This document shows, in pieces, positions 33,678 to 42,929 of a DNA stretch of 64,000 nucleotides (position 1 is its first letter; every line of letters begins with the position of its first letter). The stretch is from Anaerosporomusa subterranea (lineage in GTDB: Bacteria > Bacillota > Negativicutes > Sporomusales > Acetonemataceae), in NCBI RefSeq assembly GCF_001611555.1, contig NZ_LSGP01000028.1, positions 62,001 to 126,000 on the forward strand, read 5' to 3'. Position numbers and translations under genes: made by a program. The notes beneath the pieces are model-generated. The model saw only the letters and a program-made list of their open reading frames with translations, made no database searches and was not told the DNA's origin.

Positions 33678-33861
33678 GCAGAGAATGTGCGGATTGCGGA
33701 TGAGACTGAATGCAATAGACGAAGCTTAAATATAAGCGATAAAAAACAACTGCCGGTTGAACTTTTTTTGATATTTGCAACCAAAGTTCGCTAGACTTAG
33801 AAATCTGGTTAACTTACAATGAGATTGTCAGTACTGAACATCTCAAAGAGGAAGAGATACC

Positions 33862-34713
33862 ATGTGCAATACCTATAATGAATTTGGGCGGCGAATTGCT
33901 TCGCTGAGGAAAGAAAAGGGCTATACACAAGAGAAAATTAGCTCCATGCTGAATGTCACACCGCAAGCCATTTCCAAGTGGGAGCAGGGAAATGCACTGC
34001 CGGATACCCTGCTGCTGCCACTGTTGTCCAAACTGCTCAACGTATCCATTGATTACTTGCTGACAGGGGAAAGTTCTGTGGGCAAGGCAGGTCCGTATGA
34101 TGGAGAGTATCAGAAAGAAGCATTCTACTGGGGAATACAGCCTTCAGAACTTGCCGAACAAATTGTAGATATTCTACAGGGCGATACAGCGAATAAGCGT
34201 TTATTAGACGTTGGCAGCGGCGAAGGCCGGGATGCCATCTATTTTGCCAAATGCGGTTTTCAAGTGGACGCATTGGAAATTTCAACTCCAGGCATTGAGA
34301 AAATCAAACAATATAGTCAGTTGTCGGGTTATTCGGTTAATATTCTTCATGCCGATATGATTGGATACGAGATGTCTGAGGATTATGATGTTCTTTACTC
34401 TCACGGATCGCTCCAATTTTTACCGCTGGAGCAAAGACGGAAGCATTTTGACAAATACAAACAGCGGACGAAACTTGGAGGGTTGAACGCGCATCTTATT
34501 TTTGTTGAAAAACCATTCGTTAAGATGGCGCCAGATTGGGAGAAAAACGAATTTTTTTATCAGTCGGGTGATCTGGCTAGGTATTATCATGACTGGGAGA
34601 TTTTGCGTTGTGAGGAAAGCATCATTGACTGCAATTCGGCGGGAGTGCCACACCGCCATGCAGTGAATCGCATCATTGCCAGGAAAATAAATGCGACAAG
34701 GGACGGTTTTTAA
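33862..34713 (+). CDS. XRE-type HTH fused to a SAM-dependent methyltransferase
   Basis: 283 residues. Residues about 6-65 form an XRE HTH (LRKEKGYTQEKISSMLNVTP, QAISKWEQGNALPDT). Residues about 95-283 are a class I methyltransferase: LLDVGSGEGRDAIYFAKCGF is the SAM-binding motif I, with acidic residue LEIS next and YDVLYSHGSLQFLP as motif IV region. Relatives include TehB-like and small-molecule methyltransferases. The fusion suggests a regulator that modifies, or reports on, its ligand. A GAGGAAGAG box precedes the ATG. Confidence 0.85.
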   Translation: MCNTYNEFGRRIASLRKEKGYTQEKISSMLNVTPQAISKWEQGNALPDTLLLPLLSKLLNVSIDYLLTGESSVGKAGPYDGEYQKEAFYWGIQPSELAEQIVDILQGDTANKRLLDVGSGEGRDAIYFAKCGFQVDALEISTPGIEKIKQYSQLSGYSVNILHADMIGYEMSEDYDVLYSHGSLQFLPLEQRRKHFDKYKQRTKLGGLNAHLIFVEKPFVKMAPDWEKNEFFYQSGDLARYYHDWEILRCEESIIDCNSAGVPHRHAVNRIIARKINATRDGF

Positions 34714-34739
34714 TGTCGCAATTTTTTGTTACAAATTTT

Positions 34740-34783
34740 CGCCGTTTGACCTGATATGGAGAACCGTATCACTGGTAACGGCG
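34740..34783. repeat. Dispersed hairpin repeat, copy 4
   Basis: CGCCGTTTGACCTGATATGG, AGAA, CCGTATCACTGGTAACGGCG. The stretch GAGAACCGTATCACTGGTAA is identical to the end of rlmH including its stop codon. It lies 26 bases after the HTH-methyltransferase gene. Confidence 0.85.
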
Positions 34784-34840
34784 AAAATCGAATAAATTGA
34801 ACTGGTGCCAACCGATGAACTCTAAAAAGAACATGAAAGC

Positions 34841-34863
34841 AGAACCTCAACCGTGGAGGTTCT
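34841..34863 (+). terminator. Terminator AGAACCTC...GAGGTTCT
   Basis: An 8-bp stem followed by a run of eight T. A second hairpin, CGAGGGC...GCCCTCG, lies just after at 34873-34910. Confidence 0.8.
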
Positions 34864-34978
34864 TTTTTTTTCGAGGGCGTTGAGGAAGGAATTCTTCCCT
34901 GAATGCCCTCGAATAGTTGATAATGAAGAGTTTAGTGTATGTTTACTTAAATAGATAATTGTTGATATAATATACAAA

Positions 34979-35224
34979 ATGGAAAAAAGTCATACTAATC
35001 AGAAATACCTGCAATGGGGACTTGAAATAGTATTGTTAGCAAAATTGCTATGCTGGATATGAACAGTTATATTATTATCACTCATTGCTGTTCAGGCTTG
35101 CTTTAAACTAAATAGAAAAGCGCAGGTCCATAGGCTGTTTTTAGCATTAATATTCTTAACGATATTAATAGATTTGCCAGAGAGAATAGATGCTGATGCT
35201 CATCTCCTGAGGCAAATAGGATAG
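34979..35224 (+). pseudogene. Small membrane-protein frame with one in-frame TGA
   Basis: From ATG 34979 the frame runs 27 codons (QKYLQWGLEIVLLAKLLCWI) to a TGA at 35060-35062 and then continues 53 codons without another stop (TVILLSLIAVQACFKLNRKA, LFLALIFLTILIDLPERI) to TAG at 35222-35224. The sequence is hydrophobic with two or three possible helices. It may be a recently inactivated gene. I recognise no family and see no clear ribosome binding site. Confidence 0.35.
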
Positions 35225-35267
35225 CATAAAGAAAAGTTGAGACGAGAGTTTTTCGAGGGGGTATATT

Positions 35268-36290
35268 GTGCAAATTAAATGGAAATGGATTAGCATTTTA
35301 ATACTTCTGATAATTTTATTCGCCATTGCTGGCTGTAGGGGAGAACAGGAGAAAAACATCACAATTAGTGAACAGAAAATAATAATGAAAATTGGCCATA
35401 CTCAGCCGATAAACCACCCGCGACACCAGTCTTTGCTGAAATTCAAGCAAACAGTTGAGACTAAAACAAACAATATGGTAGAAGTGCAAGTTTATCCGGC
35501 TGCACAGTTGGGCAGCGATTTAGAACAGATGCAGATGGTGAAGGATGGCAGGCTGCAGGCAATGAGAGGCAATCAGATTGAAGTCGCGGCACCGGAACTG
35601 CTTATTTATACTATGCCCTTTTTATTCGACAAACTGGAAGAAGCTCACCAAATCACCAGAGGACCAATTGGTGAGAAGATTGCTAGATTTACCCAAAAAG
35701 ATAATATTGTCATTTTGGCGACAGGTGATGTTGGCGACTTGCGAGATATAACGAATAATGTCAGGCCGATTGTTGCGCCTAAAGACATGCAAGGTTTGAG
35801 GATGAGGACAACACCGATCGAGAGTACTGTTAAAACGCTGGAAGCCCTTGGTGCCTGTGTAATACCTGTTGATTATGATAATCTGTATAATGCGCTTAAA
35901 ACAGGAGTAGTGGATGGACAGGAAAATCCACTTATTAATATAAGAACCCTTAAGTTGGAGCAGGTTCAGAGGTATTTGACAATAATAAAGTACCAGTATT
36001 ATCCTGACCCGTTTTTTGTAAACCTAGCATGGTATGATTCTCTTGAGCCGGCAATTAAAGTGATACTAAAAGAAGCTTCTGTGGAAATGATGTTGATCAG
36101 TGATGAACTGATCGAACAAGCGAGTAATAATAACCTCGCTGATTTGGAAAAGAGTATGATTGTTAATACCCTGACGCACGAGCAACGGAAACGGTTTGTT
36201 GAACAGACAAAGCCTGTGTATGATTATTATATTGGCAAAGGTTTGTTTACTGTACAGGATCTGGAGGAGATAAGGAATGCTGTCAAATAG
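35268..36290 (+). CDS. TRAP-type DctP-like substrate-binding lipoprotein (no permease next to it)
   Basis: 340 residues with a lipoprotein signal ending in AIAGCRG (about residue 23). The DctP fold is clear: VQVYPAAQLGSDLEQMQMV, LRMRTTPIESTVKTLEALG (ligand arginine) and LKTGVVDGQENP. The GTG start follows GAGGGGG. The next genes are another DctP-like protein and a two-component system, not DctQM. A role as the extracellular sensor partner of the histidine kinase is therefore more likely than transport alone; this is inference from order. Confidence 0.88.
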   Translation: MQIKWKWISILILLIILFAIAGCRGEQEKNITISEQKIIMKIGHTQPINHPRHQSLLKFKQTVETKTNNMVEVQVYPAAQLGSDLEQMQMVKDGRLQAMRGNQIEVAAPELLIYTMPFLFDKLEEAHQITRGPIGEKIARFTQKDNIVILATGDVGDLRDITNNVRPIVAPKDMQGLRMRTTPIESTVKTLEALGACVIPVDYDNLYNALKTGVVDGQENPLINIRTLKLEQVQRYLTIIKYQYYPDPFFVNLAWYDSLEPAIKVILKEASVEMMLISDELIEQASNNNLADLEKSMIVNTLTHEQRKRFVEQTKPVYDYYIGKGLFTVQDLEEIRNAVK

Positions 36291-36317
36291 GCAAGTATAA
36301 GTAAGTGGGGTAATACT

Positions 36318-37325
36318 ATGCAGAAGTCGAAACTATTTAATAAATTATTGTTACTGCTGCTAGTTTTATTATTTATTTCCGGCTGTGGCAATAAGGCTGA
36401 AGACTATCGTATAACGAATCAAAACAAAATTATTTTGCGGCTGGCCGAAACCCGATCGCCTAATTATCCTTCCAGTCAGGGGGCAAAAGAATTTGCCAAG
36501 TTGGTCGAACAAAAATCGGCAGGAAGAATAAAGGTTATGGTTTATGATTCCGGCAGACTTGGCGATGAGATAAGTGTAATAGAACAGGTTCAGTTTGGCG
36601 GAATTGATTTAGCGAGAGTAAGTGTGGCCTCATTAGTCAGATATTCACCTAAAGCAAAAATTATGACCCTGCCTTACGTATTCAAAAACTCAGTGCACAT
36701 GTGGCAGGTGCTGAGTGGTCCGGTAGGGAATGACCTTATCGAAAGCTTGCTTAAGGAAAAAATCACCTGCCTAACCTGGTATGAAGCAGGTACCCAAGGG
36801 TTCTACAATTCAAAACGGCCAATTAACAGTATTGATGATATAAAAGGGTTAAAAATAAACGCTCAACAATCGCAAGTAAGCATAGATTGGTATTTGTATC
36901 TAGGGGCATCGCTAGTTTCAACTAAAGCAAGTGATCTATACAGTGCACTCCAGGTACGCAGTATAGATGGGGTAGAGGATAATATTATTGCCTATTATCT
37001 TTCTAGACATTATGAGGTGGCGCCATTTTTTACTTATGATGAACATGCAAGAATACCCGATATGATTATTGCCAGCAGGGGAACTATGCTGCATCTGTCA
37101 CAAAACGATCGCGCCATTATTGAGCAGGCCGCAAAAGAATCGGCCATTAAACAAAAGCAAGCATGGTATGAAATGGAAAAAGAGGTATTGAAACATTTAC
37201 ATGATTTAGGTGTAAACATTGTTTATACAAATTACCAAAGTAGTGAAAGTTTCTTATCGGCAGTCGAACCCATTTACAACAGCTTTAAAAAAGAGGATCT
37301 AGCGACAATTGTTAATTTAAACTAA
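36318..37325 (+). CDS. Second TRAP-type DctP-like lipoprotein
   Basis: 335 residues, lipobox FISGCGN (about residue 23). DctP features: VMVYDSGRLGDEISVIEQV and GLKINAQQSQVSIDWYLYLG. The canonical arginine of LKxRxxxxx is replaced (LKINAQ), and DGQENP reads DGVEDN, so the binding site differs from that of the neighbours. It starts 27 bases after the first DctP-like gene. The changes in ligand residues make a sensory or altered-ligand role plausible. Confidence 0.85.
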   Translation: MQKSKLFNKLLLLLLVLLFISGCGNKAEDYRITNQNKIILRLAETRSPNYPSSQGAKEFAKLVEQKSAGRIKVMVYDSGRLGDEISVIEQVQFGGIDLARVSVASLVRYSPKAKIMTLPYVFKNSVHMWQVLSGPVGNDLIESLLKEKITCLTWYEAGTQGFYNSKRPINSIDDIKGLKINAQQSQVSIDWYLYLGASLVSTKASDLYSALQVRSIDGVEDNIIAYYLSRHYEVAPFFTYDEHARIPDMIIASRGTMLHLSQNDRAIIEQAAKESAIKQKQAWYEMEKEVLKHLHDLGVNIVYTNYQSSESFLSAVEPIYNSFKKEDLATIVNLN

Positions 37326-37362
37326 CAGTAGGTCTGATACCAGAAGGAAAGGTTCTACTATT

Positions 37363-38859
37363 ATGTTGATCAATTTAAAAAAATATTGGTATAACGCTTC
37401 GATAAGAAAAAAGCTTCTATTATTTCTCGGGGCGGTAATTTTATGCATAAGCACTTTCAGTATTCAATTACTGATTATTACCTACAGTTATATAAATAAT
37501 TTTGGTGGAAGTATTAATGAGTATTTTAAAATAAACATGCTGCAACAGAATAATGTCAGAAATGAGCAATTTATCACAAAGTATTTTGATGATTTGCAGA
37601 TGGATAATCTTGCCGCGTTTAATCAAAGCGTGGATTCTTTTTATGTGACCTTGCAGGAGATAAACAACAATTCACATAGCCTTGAAGCTTATCTTCTCAT
37701 TCGTTCAATTCAGAATTCCTTTGATTCCTATTCGGAGGAAAGCAGTGCCGCAATTAGAATGCAACGGGATGGCAATAAGGATTTTACTACTCATTACTAT
37801 AAAGCATACCGTATCAACCATTATATTGACTCTTATCTGTCACAGTTATTGGAGTTAAGTCTGCGGGAAGGTAATACAGTATACGACCATATGGTTAGGG
37901 ATGCCAAAGTTATTATACTCGTATATGCACTGTTTATTCTGCTATTCTTATTACTTTGCTTAGTATTAATCTTTGCCTTATCTAATTACTTGACCAAGCC
38001 AATTGAACATCTTGCTAAGCTTTCGCTGCAAATGTCTGAAGGTAAATTAAATATTGAAACAATGGCAGTTCCTTCGCATGACGAGGTCGGCACACTGACG
38101 CAAGCCTTTAACGTAATGAGCAGCAGTATTAGAAAGCTTGTAAGTGACTTGCAGGCAAAGTCAGTTATTGAAGCAAGGCTTCACAGGGAGGAAATAAAAA
38201 ATGTTAAGAACAGGGAACTGCTAAAGGAGGCCAGGTTTTTGGCTCTCCAGTCACAAATCAATCCGCATTTTTTATTCAATACCTTAAATACCGTGTCTAG
38301 GGTAGTAACCCTCGATCGCTCGGCAGACGCTATCAAGCTTATCAATTCACTGGCAGGCATTTTACGATATACTATGGGTGACAATAAAGCCCATGCTACC
38401 CTGCAGGAAGAACTTGAGATAATTGAGCAGTATGTCCAAATACAGCAATATCGTTTTGGCGACAGGTTGAAGGTAGACATAGATTGTAAGGGGATAGAAA
38501 CAGGGATGGTAACAATTCCCCGGTTTACGCTGCAGCCTATTGTTGAAAATTCCATCATTCATGGTCTTGAGCCAAAGGTGGAAGGAGGGCATTTGCGGAT
38601 TAAGGCTTATATCGATAAGGATAATTTAATGATTAAAATTATTGATAATGGTGTTGGCATTCATAAGGGGAAAATAAAATTTATTCTACAGAGGAAAAGC
38701 AAGGAGAAAGCAGGAGGCATCAAATCGATTGGTTTATCAAATGTCATCAATAGGTTGATCAGCTTCTGCGGCCATAAGGACTGTTATACTATAAAAAGCA
38801 AGCAGGGTTTAGGAACAATTGTTATCATAAAGGTGCCAATTAAGCCAATAAAGAGGTAG
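37363..38859 (+). CDS. Sensor histidine kinase, YesM/LytS type
   Basis: 498 residues: TM1 (about 19-42), an extracellular helical region (about 45-180), TM2 (about 184-205), HAMP (about 205-258), then the His_kinase domain with QINPHFLFNTLN (phosphorylated His near 307) and an ATPase domain with IVENSIIHGLEP and IIDNGVGI. This architecture pairs with AraC-type response regulators such as the one encoded four bases downstream. Lacking a ligand domain of known type, it may read the state of the DctP-like lipoproteins encoded before it. Confidence 0.93.
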   Translation: MLINLKKYWYNASIRKKLLLFLGAVILCISTFSIQLLIITYSYINNFGGSINEYFKINMLQQNNVRNEQFITKYFDDLQMDNLAAFNQSVDSFYVTLQEINNNSHSLEAYLLIRSIQNSFDSYSEESSAAIRMQRDGNKDFTTHYYKAYRINHYIDSYLSQLLELSLREGNTVYDHMVRDAKVIILVYALFILLFLLLCLVLIFALSNYLTKPIEHLAKLSLQMSEGKLNIETMAVPSHDEVGTLTQAFNVMSSSIRKLVSDLQAKSVIEARLHREEIKNVKNRELLKEARFLALQSQINPHFLFNTLNTVSRVVTLDRSADAIKLINSLAGILRYTMGDNKAHATLQEELEIIEQYVQIQQYRFGDRLKVDIDCKGIETGMVTIPRFTLQPIVENSIIHGLEPKVEGGHLRIKAYIDKDNLMIKIIDNGVGIHKGKIKFILQRKSKEKAGGIKSIGLSNVINRLISFCGHKDCYTIKSKQGLGTIVIIKVPIKPIKR

Positions 38860-38863
38860 ATTT

Positions 38864-39649
38864 ATGTATAAATTGCTTGTTGTTGATGATGAAGCTATTG
38901 AAAGGGAAGCAATACAATATTTTATCCAGCAGGCCGGTTTAAAATTTGAGGCTGTGGAAGAGGCGACTAATGGCATTGAGGCAGTTTCTAAGGCGGCGGC
39001 ATTAGAGCCGCAAATAATCATTATGGATATCAGAATGCCTGGCAAGGATGGACTGGAAGCGGCCAAGGAAATACGGCAATTTAACTCTGACTGTAAGATT
39101 ATATTTTTGACAGCCTTTAGCGAATTTGAATATGCGCAAAAGGCCATAAAGGTTAAGGCCGAGGATTTCATTATTAAACCTGCTGACAGCGAAACGTTCT
39201 TGAGGGTTTTGAATAACGTCATAACAGACTTAGACCGGGGCAAAGCTGCTGTAGAGGCTGTTGCCTTAGAGCTACCCGAGAATTTTCACGATGGGACAGG
39301 AACGGAAGTCATGGTAAATGGACCAAACGGGTTGTTGGTTGATAGAGTATGTAAATATATTGATCAAAACTATAGCAAGTGTATAAAACTTGATGAATTG
39401 TGCGATATGGTGGGCTTTAGTAAGTACTATTTAAGTAGAATTTTTAAGCAATATAAAAACATGAACTTAGTAGACTATATTGCTTTTCGACGTATTGAAA
39501 AAACTAAGGAAATACTGAAAGATCCCAGGGTCAGCATCAAGGAAATCAGTTCCTTAGTCGGTTACAATGACCCTAACTATCTTACAAATGTTTTTAAAAA
39601 ATGGGAGGGTATTTCTCCTACTGAATATAGAAATAAACTATGCCGTTAG
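38864..39649 (+). CDS. Response regulator, AraC type (YesN-like)
   Basis: 261 residues: a receiver domain with Asp55 in IIIMDIRMPGKDG, acid pair DDE (8-10) and Lys in IIKPADS, then two AraC-type HTH motifs (LDELCDMVGFSKYYLSRIFK and IKEISSLVGYNDPNYLTNVF). It should activate the TRAP operon that starts at 39889. It begins four bases after the kinase stop; the two form one transcription unit. Confidence 0.93.
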   Translation: MYKLLVVDDEAIEREAIQYFIQQAGLKFEAVEEATNGIEAVSKAAALEPQIIIMDIRMPGKDGLEAAKEIRQFNSDCKIIFLTAFSEFEYAQKAIKVKAEDFIIKPADSETFLRVLNNVITDLDRGKAAVEAVALELPENFHDGTGTEVMVNGPNGLLVDRVCKYIDQNYSKCIKLDELCDMVGFSKYYLSRIFKQYKNMNLVDYIAFRRIEKTKEILKDPRVSIKEISSLVGYNDPNYLTNVFKKWEGISPTEYRNKLCR

Positions 39650-39888
39650 ATAACTCTAACGGCATTACTATTTCGACTGGCGTTTCCCGTAAATAGTCAA
39701 GCTGTTATGATAGAAAATCATTGGACAATATATTGTAGGATAAAACAATATTGCATAGAGAAATTGCGAAAATTATGAATTAGAATATAAATGAATGGTT
39801 TTCGGATTATTGAAAAAGGGAGGACAAATTTACCATTGAACCACTATTAATCGTTGTGCAAGAAAAAGTAGAAAAGGGGTAGATTTGA

Positions 39889-40902
39889 TTGAAAAAAATA
39901 CTATCTTTAGCTCTTGTTGTATGTATGGTTTCGGTGTTTATGGTTGGTTGTTCCAAAGAGAAAGGTGCTAGTTCTCAGAGCGGCAAAGCAAAAGTAATGA
40001 AAGTAACATCAGTTAATCAAAAAGACAGGGCGCTTTCGATAGGACTCGAGAAATTTGCCGAAATTGTTAATAAAGAGGCAGGCGGATCATTGAAGGTAGA
40101 AGTTTATCACGATTCTGTACTGGGCGGCGAACGTCAAATTCTTGAAGGCATCCAGATGGGTACAATTCAAGGCGGTTTAGTATCTACGGCGATTACCGGG
40201 ACAATAATCCCTCACATGTCTGCTTTTGAATTGCCTTTCTTGTTTAAAGATAAAGCAACTGCATTTAAGGTGTTAGATGGTCCTATTGGTCAAGACATAT
40301 TGAAAGAATTGCCTGCCAAAAAAATTATTGGTTTTGGCTATTGGGATAGCGGTTTTAGACACCTGAGTAACAGTACGAGAGAAGTAAAAACCCTGGAAGC
40401 TATGTCTGGTTTAAAGGTTAGAACAATGGAAAGCAAAGTTCATGTTTCAACATGGAAAACTCTCGGGGTTAATCCGACCCCGATGGCCTTTAATCAGTTG
40501 TATTCAGCTTTAGAGCAAAAGGTTGTTGATGGACAGGAAAATCCCGCTGTAATCATTAAAACCAACAAGATCAATGAAGTGCAAAAATACCTGACCACAA
40601 CCGGACATGTGTACAGTTCCAGCCCATTCATGGTTAGCAAAAGTTTCTGGGATAGCCTGACAGATAAAGAAAAAGATATTATCACTAAAGCAGAAAAAGA
40701 AGTTAGAGCGTTTGAGAGAGATTTAAATGACAAACAAGATGCTCAATGTTTAGTCGATCTTGCTAAGAGTGGCATGAATGTAACAGATTTGAATCCTGGC
40801 GAAAAAGAAAAAATTGTTGCCAAATTACAACCAGTTTATAAAGAGTTTGCCGCATCTATTGGTGAAGATTTCGTTAATCAGTTATTGGCGGCTGTGAAAT
40901 AA
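39889..40902 (+). CDS. dctP: TRAP transporter substrate-binding lipoprotein (DctP)
   Basis: 337 residues, lipobox MVGCSKE (about residue 21). Clear DctP: GLKVRTMESKVHVSTWKTLG and LEQKVVDGQENP, close in pattern to the protein encoded at 16878. This copy is followed by dctQ and dctM and is therefore the transport binding protein. The TTG start follows AAAAGGGG. The spacer from 39650 probably holds the promoter activated by the response regulator encoded before it. Confidence 0.93.
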   Translation: MKKILSLALVVCMVSVFMVGCSKEKGASSQSGKAKVMKVTSVNQKDRALSIGLEKFAEIVNKEAGGSLKVEVYHDSVLGGERQILEGIQMGTIQGGLVSTAITGTIIPHMSAFELPFLFKDKATAFKVLDGPIGQDILKELPAKKIIGFGYWDSGFRHLSNSTREVKTLEAMSGLKVRTMESKVHVSTWKTLGVNPTPMAFNQLYSALEQKVVDGQENPAVIIKTNKINEVQKYLTTTGHVYSSSPFMVSKSFWDSLTDKEKDIITKAEKEVRAFERDLNDKQDAQCLVDLAKSGMNVTDLNPGEKEKIVAKLQPVYKEFAASIGEDFVNQLLAAVK

Positions 40903-40947
40903 GCTAATAAGCAAAAGGCTTAAAGGGACCTTGTGTTTTAACAAAAG

Positions 40948-40980
40948 TTCTTAAGAGGGGACCATAACCCTTCTTAAGAA
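40948..40980 (+). terminator. Stem-loop between dctP and dctQ
   Basis: TTCTTAAGAGGG and CCCTTCTTAAGAA pair with one irregular position, followed by TTTTTATC. Same position as the hairpin at 17923-17970 in the first TRAP operon; it would lower expression of the permease genes relative to the binding protein. Confidence 0.7.
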
Positions 40981-41057
40981 TTTTTATCTCCATGAATTCT
41001 TGAATTAAATTATTTTTAAATAAATGTAAAATCTTAGTGAGAGGGAACTTGAACAAT

Positions 41058-41573
41058 ATGAAGAAAATGGAAAAAATTGAGTCGCTTTTTGGCAACATGA
41101 TGGCGGCATGTCTATCGCTGATGGGTATTCTAGTCTTTGCCAATGTTGTAATGCGGTATTTTTTTAATTCAGGGATTCCCTGGGGCGAGGAACTTGCCCG
41201 GTTCCTATTTGTCTGGGTTATTTTTTTGGGATCTATCAACGCTTTGCGTAAGAATAATCATCTAGGCTTTAGTTCACTTGTACAGGTAATGCCAACAATA
41301 ATTAAAAAGATTTGTTATCTTGCTAGCTGTATTTTAATGATTGTTTGTTTATGGCAACTCTTTGAGGGAAGTATCGAGATGACTCTTATGACTGTAGATA
41401 GTTTGGCGCCAGCAACTGGAATTCCCATGGCCTTTATGTACGGCGTTGGTATCATAACCAGTGTTAGTATGTCCATTATCGTTTGTTACAACCTTTATCG
41501 TGCCTTGTTTGTCAAAGGTGCTATTGACCAGCTGGTAGTGATGAAGGAATCTGAAGACGAAGTAAAACTGTAA
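41058..41573 (+). CDS. dctQ: TRAP transporter small permease subunit (DctQ)
   Basis: 171 residues from ATG 41058 (GAGAGGGA box; in-frame GTG 41037 and TTG 41049 are alternatives). Four membrane segments and MRYFFNSGIPWGEELARFLFVW, the family block. The C-terminal tail is acidic as in the other DctQ of this window. It sits 21 bases before dctM. Confidence 0.92.
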   Translation: MKKMEKIESLFGNMMAACLSLMGILVFANVVMRYFFNSGIPWGEELARFLFVWVIFLGSINALRKNNHLGFSSLVQVMPTIIKKICYLASCILMIVCLWQLFEGSIEMTLMTVDSLAPATGIPMAFMYGVGIITSVSMSIIVCYNLYRALFVKGAIDQLVVMKESEDEVKL

Positions 41574-41594
41574 ACAGTTAAAGGAGAACATATA

Positions 41595-42878
41595 ATGACA
41601 GTAGCAATATTTATCGGCTCATTGTGTGGCGCCATGGCTCTTGGTATGCCGATCGCTTTTGCCCTGCTGGTATGCGGTATGGCTTTAATGTTGCATCTTG
41701 GCCTATTTGACCCTCGTATATTGACACAAAATTTGATCATTGGTGCTGATAATTTTGCGCTAATGGCCATTCCTTTCTTTATTCTTGTCGGCGAGCTGAT
41801 GAATGCCGGTGGAATTTCTAAACGAATTATTAACTTTGGCATAGCGCTTGTTGGTCATATTCGCGGTGGCTTGGGATTTGTAGCCATTTTAACGGCCTTT
41901 ATCTTCGCCGGTTTGTCCGGTTCGGCTATTGCTGATACGGCAGCGCTTGCCGCTATTATGGTACCGATGATGGCTGATGCCGGTTACACAAAAAGCGGTT
42001 CAGCAGCCTTGATTGGTGCAGGCTCGATTGTTGCGCCCATTTTGCCGCCAAGTATTCAGTTTATTATCTTTGGTTCAATCAGTGGCGTGTCTGTTATGAA
42101 ACTGTTTATGGCTGGTATTGTACCAGGTGTAGTTATCGCGGTGAGTCTGGCGATTGCCTGGGGGTATATGGCTCGCAAGCGAGACGTAAAAGTATTTCCC
42201 CGCAAATCGTTTAAAGAAATTCTTATTGCGGTTAAAGATGCTAGCTGGGCATTGTTTTTACCGATTTTGATCATTGTCTGTATCAAGGGCGGTGTGGTTA
42301 CACCTACAGAAGCAGCTGTCGGTGCTGTTGCGTACACCTTGTTTCTTTGCTTTGTTGTCTATCGCACTGTTACGGTAAAACAATTATGGAGTGCTATTAT
42401 ATCGACATGTGAAACCACCAGTGTTATCCTGTTTCTTATCGCTGCGGCGATGGTGTCATCCTGGCTGATTGCGGCTGCTAATATTCCGCAAATGGTTACT
42501 GAGATGCTTTCAGGATATACGGAAAACCAATTGATGCTCATGGTAGTTATTAATATTTTAGTGTTTGTTGTAGGTACCGCTATGGACATAACGCCTACTG
42601 TGCTGATTTTAACACCAGTATTAATGCCGCTGATTATTAAGGCAGGAATTGATCCGGTTTATTTTGGTGTGGTATTTATTTTGAACAATGCTATCGGTCT
42701 GATAACGCCGCCTGTAGGTACGGTGCTTAATGCCGCCTGCGGTGCCGGTAAGGTGTCGATGGATGATTTGATGAAAGACATTATGCCATATTTACTGGTT
42801 GAGGTAGTAGTGCTTATTCTGCTTATACTCTTCCCGCAAATCGTTCTCGTTCCGATGAAATACCTGATCGGCGGCTGA
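41595..42878 (+). CDS. dctM: TRAP transporter large permease subunit (DctM)
   Basis: 427 residues, about twelve membrane segments, with GELMNAGGISKRIINFGIAL, GLSGSAIADTAAL and PPVGTVLNAACGAG. It is clearly a paralogue of the DctM at 18607. GGAGAAC precedes the ATG. Together with DctP and DctQ it forms a complete second TRAP carrier whose substrate is probably used by the ThDP enzyme encoded next. Confidence 0.95.
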   Translation: MTVAIFIGSLCGAMALGMPIAFALLVCGMALMLHLGLFDPRILTQNLIIGADNFALMAIPFFILVGELMNAGGISKRIINFGIALVGHIRGGLGFVAILTAFIFAGLSGSAIADTAALAAIMVPMMADAGYTKSGSAALIGAGSIVAPILPPSIQFIIFGSISGVSVMKLFMAGIVPGVVIAVSLAIAWGYMARKRDVKVFPRKSFKEILIAVKDASWALFLPILIIVCIKGGVVTPTEAAVGAVAYTLFLCFVVYRTVTVKQLWSAIISTCETTSVILFLIAAAMVSSWLIAAANIPQMVTEMLSGYTENQLMLMVVINILVFVVGTAMDITPTVLILTPVLMPLIIKAGIDPVYFGVVFILNNAIGLITPPVGTVLNAACGAGKVSMDDLMKDIMPYLLVEVVVLILLILFPQIVLVPMKYLIGG

Positions 42879-42929
42879 TTTTGATTATGAGGAGTGCTTA
42901 AAAGCTAAACTAAAACAGGAGGCGTAAGC

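Noticed and set aside
35060-35062. Selenocysteine codon
   Set aside because: The TGA lies in a hydrophobic helix with no redox motif, and I see no good SECIS hairpin after it; a nonsense mutation is simpler.
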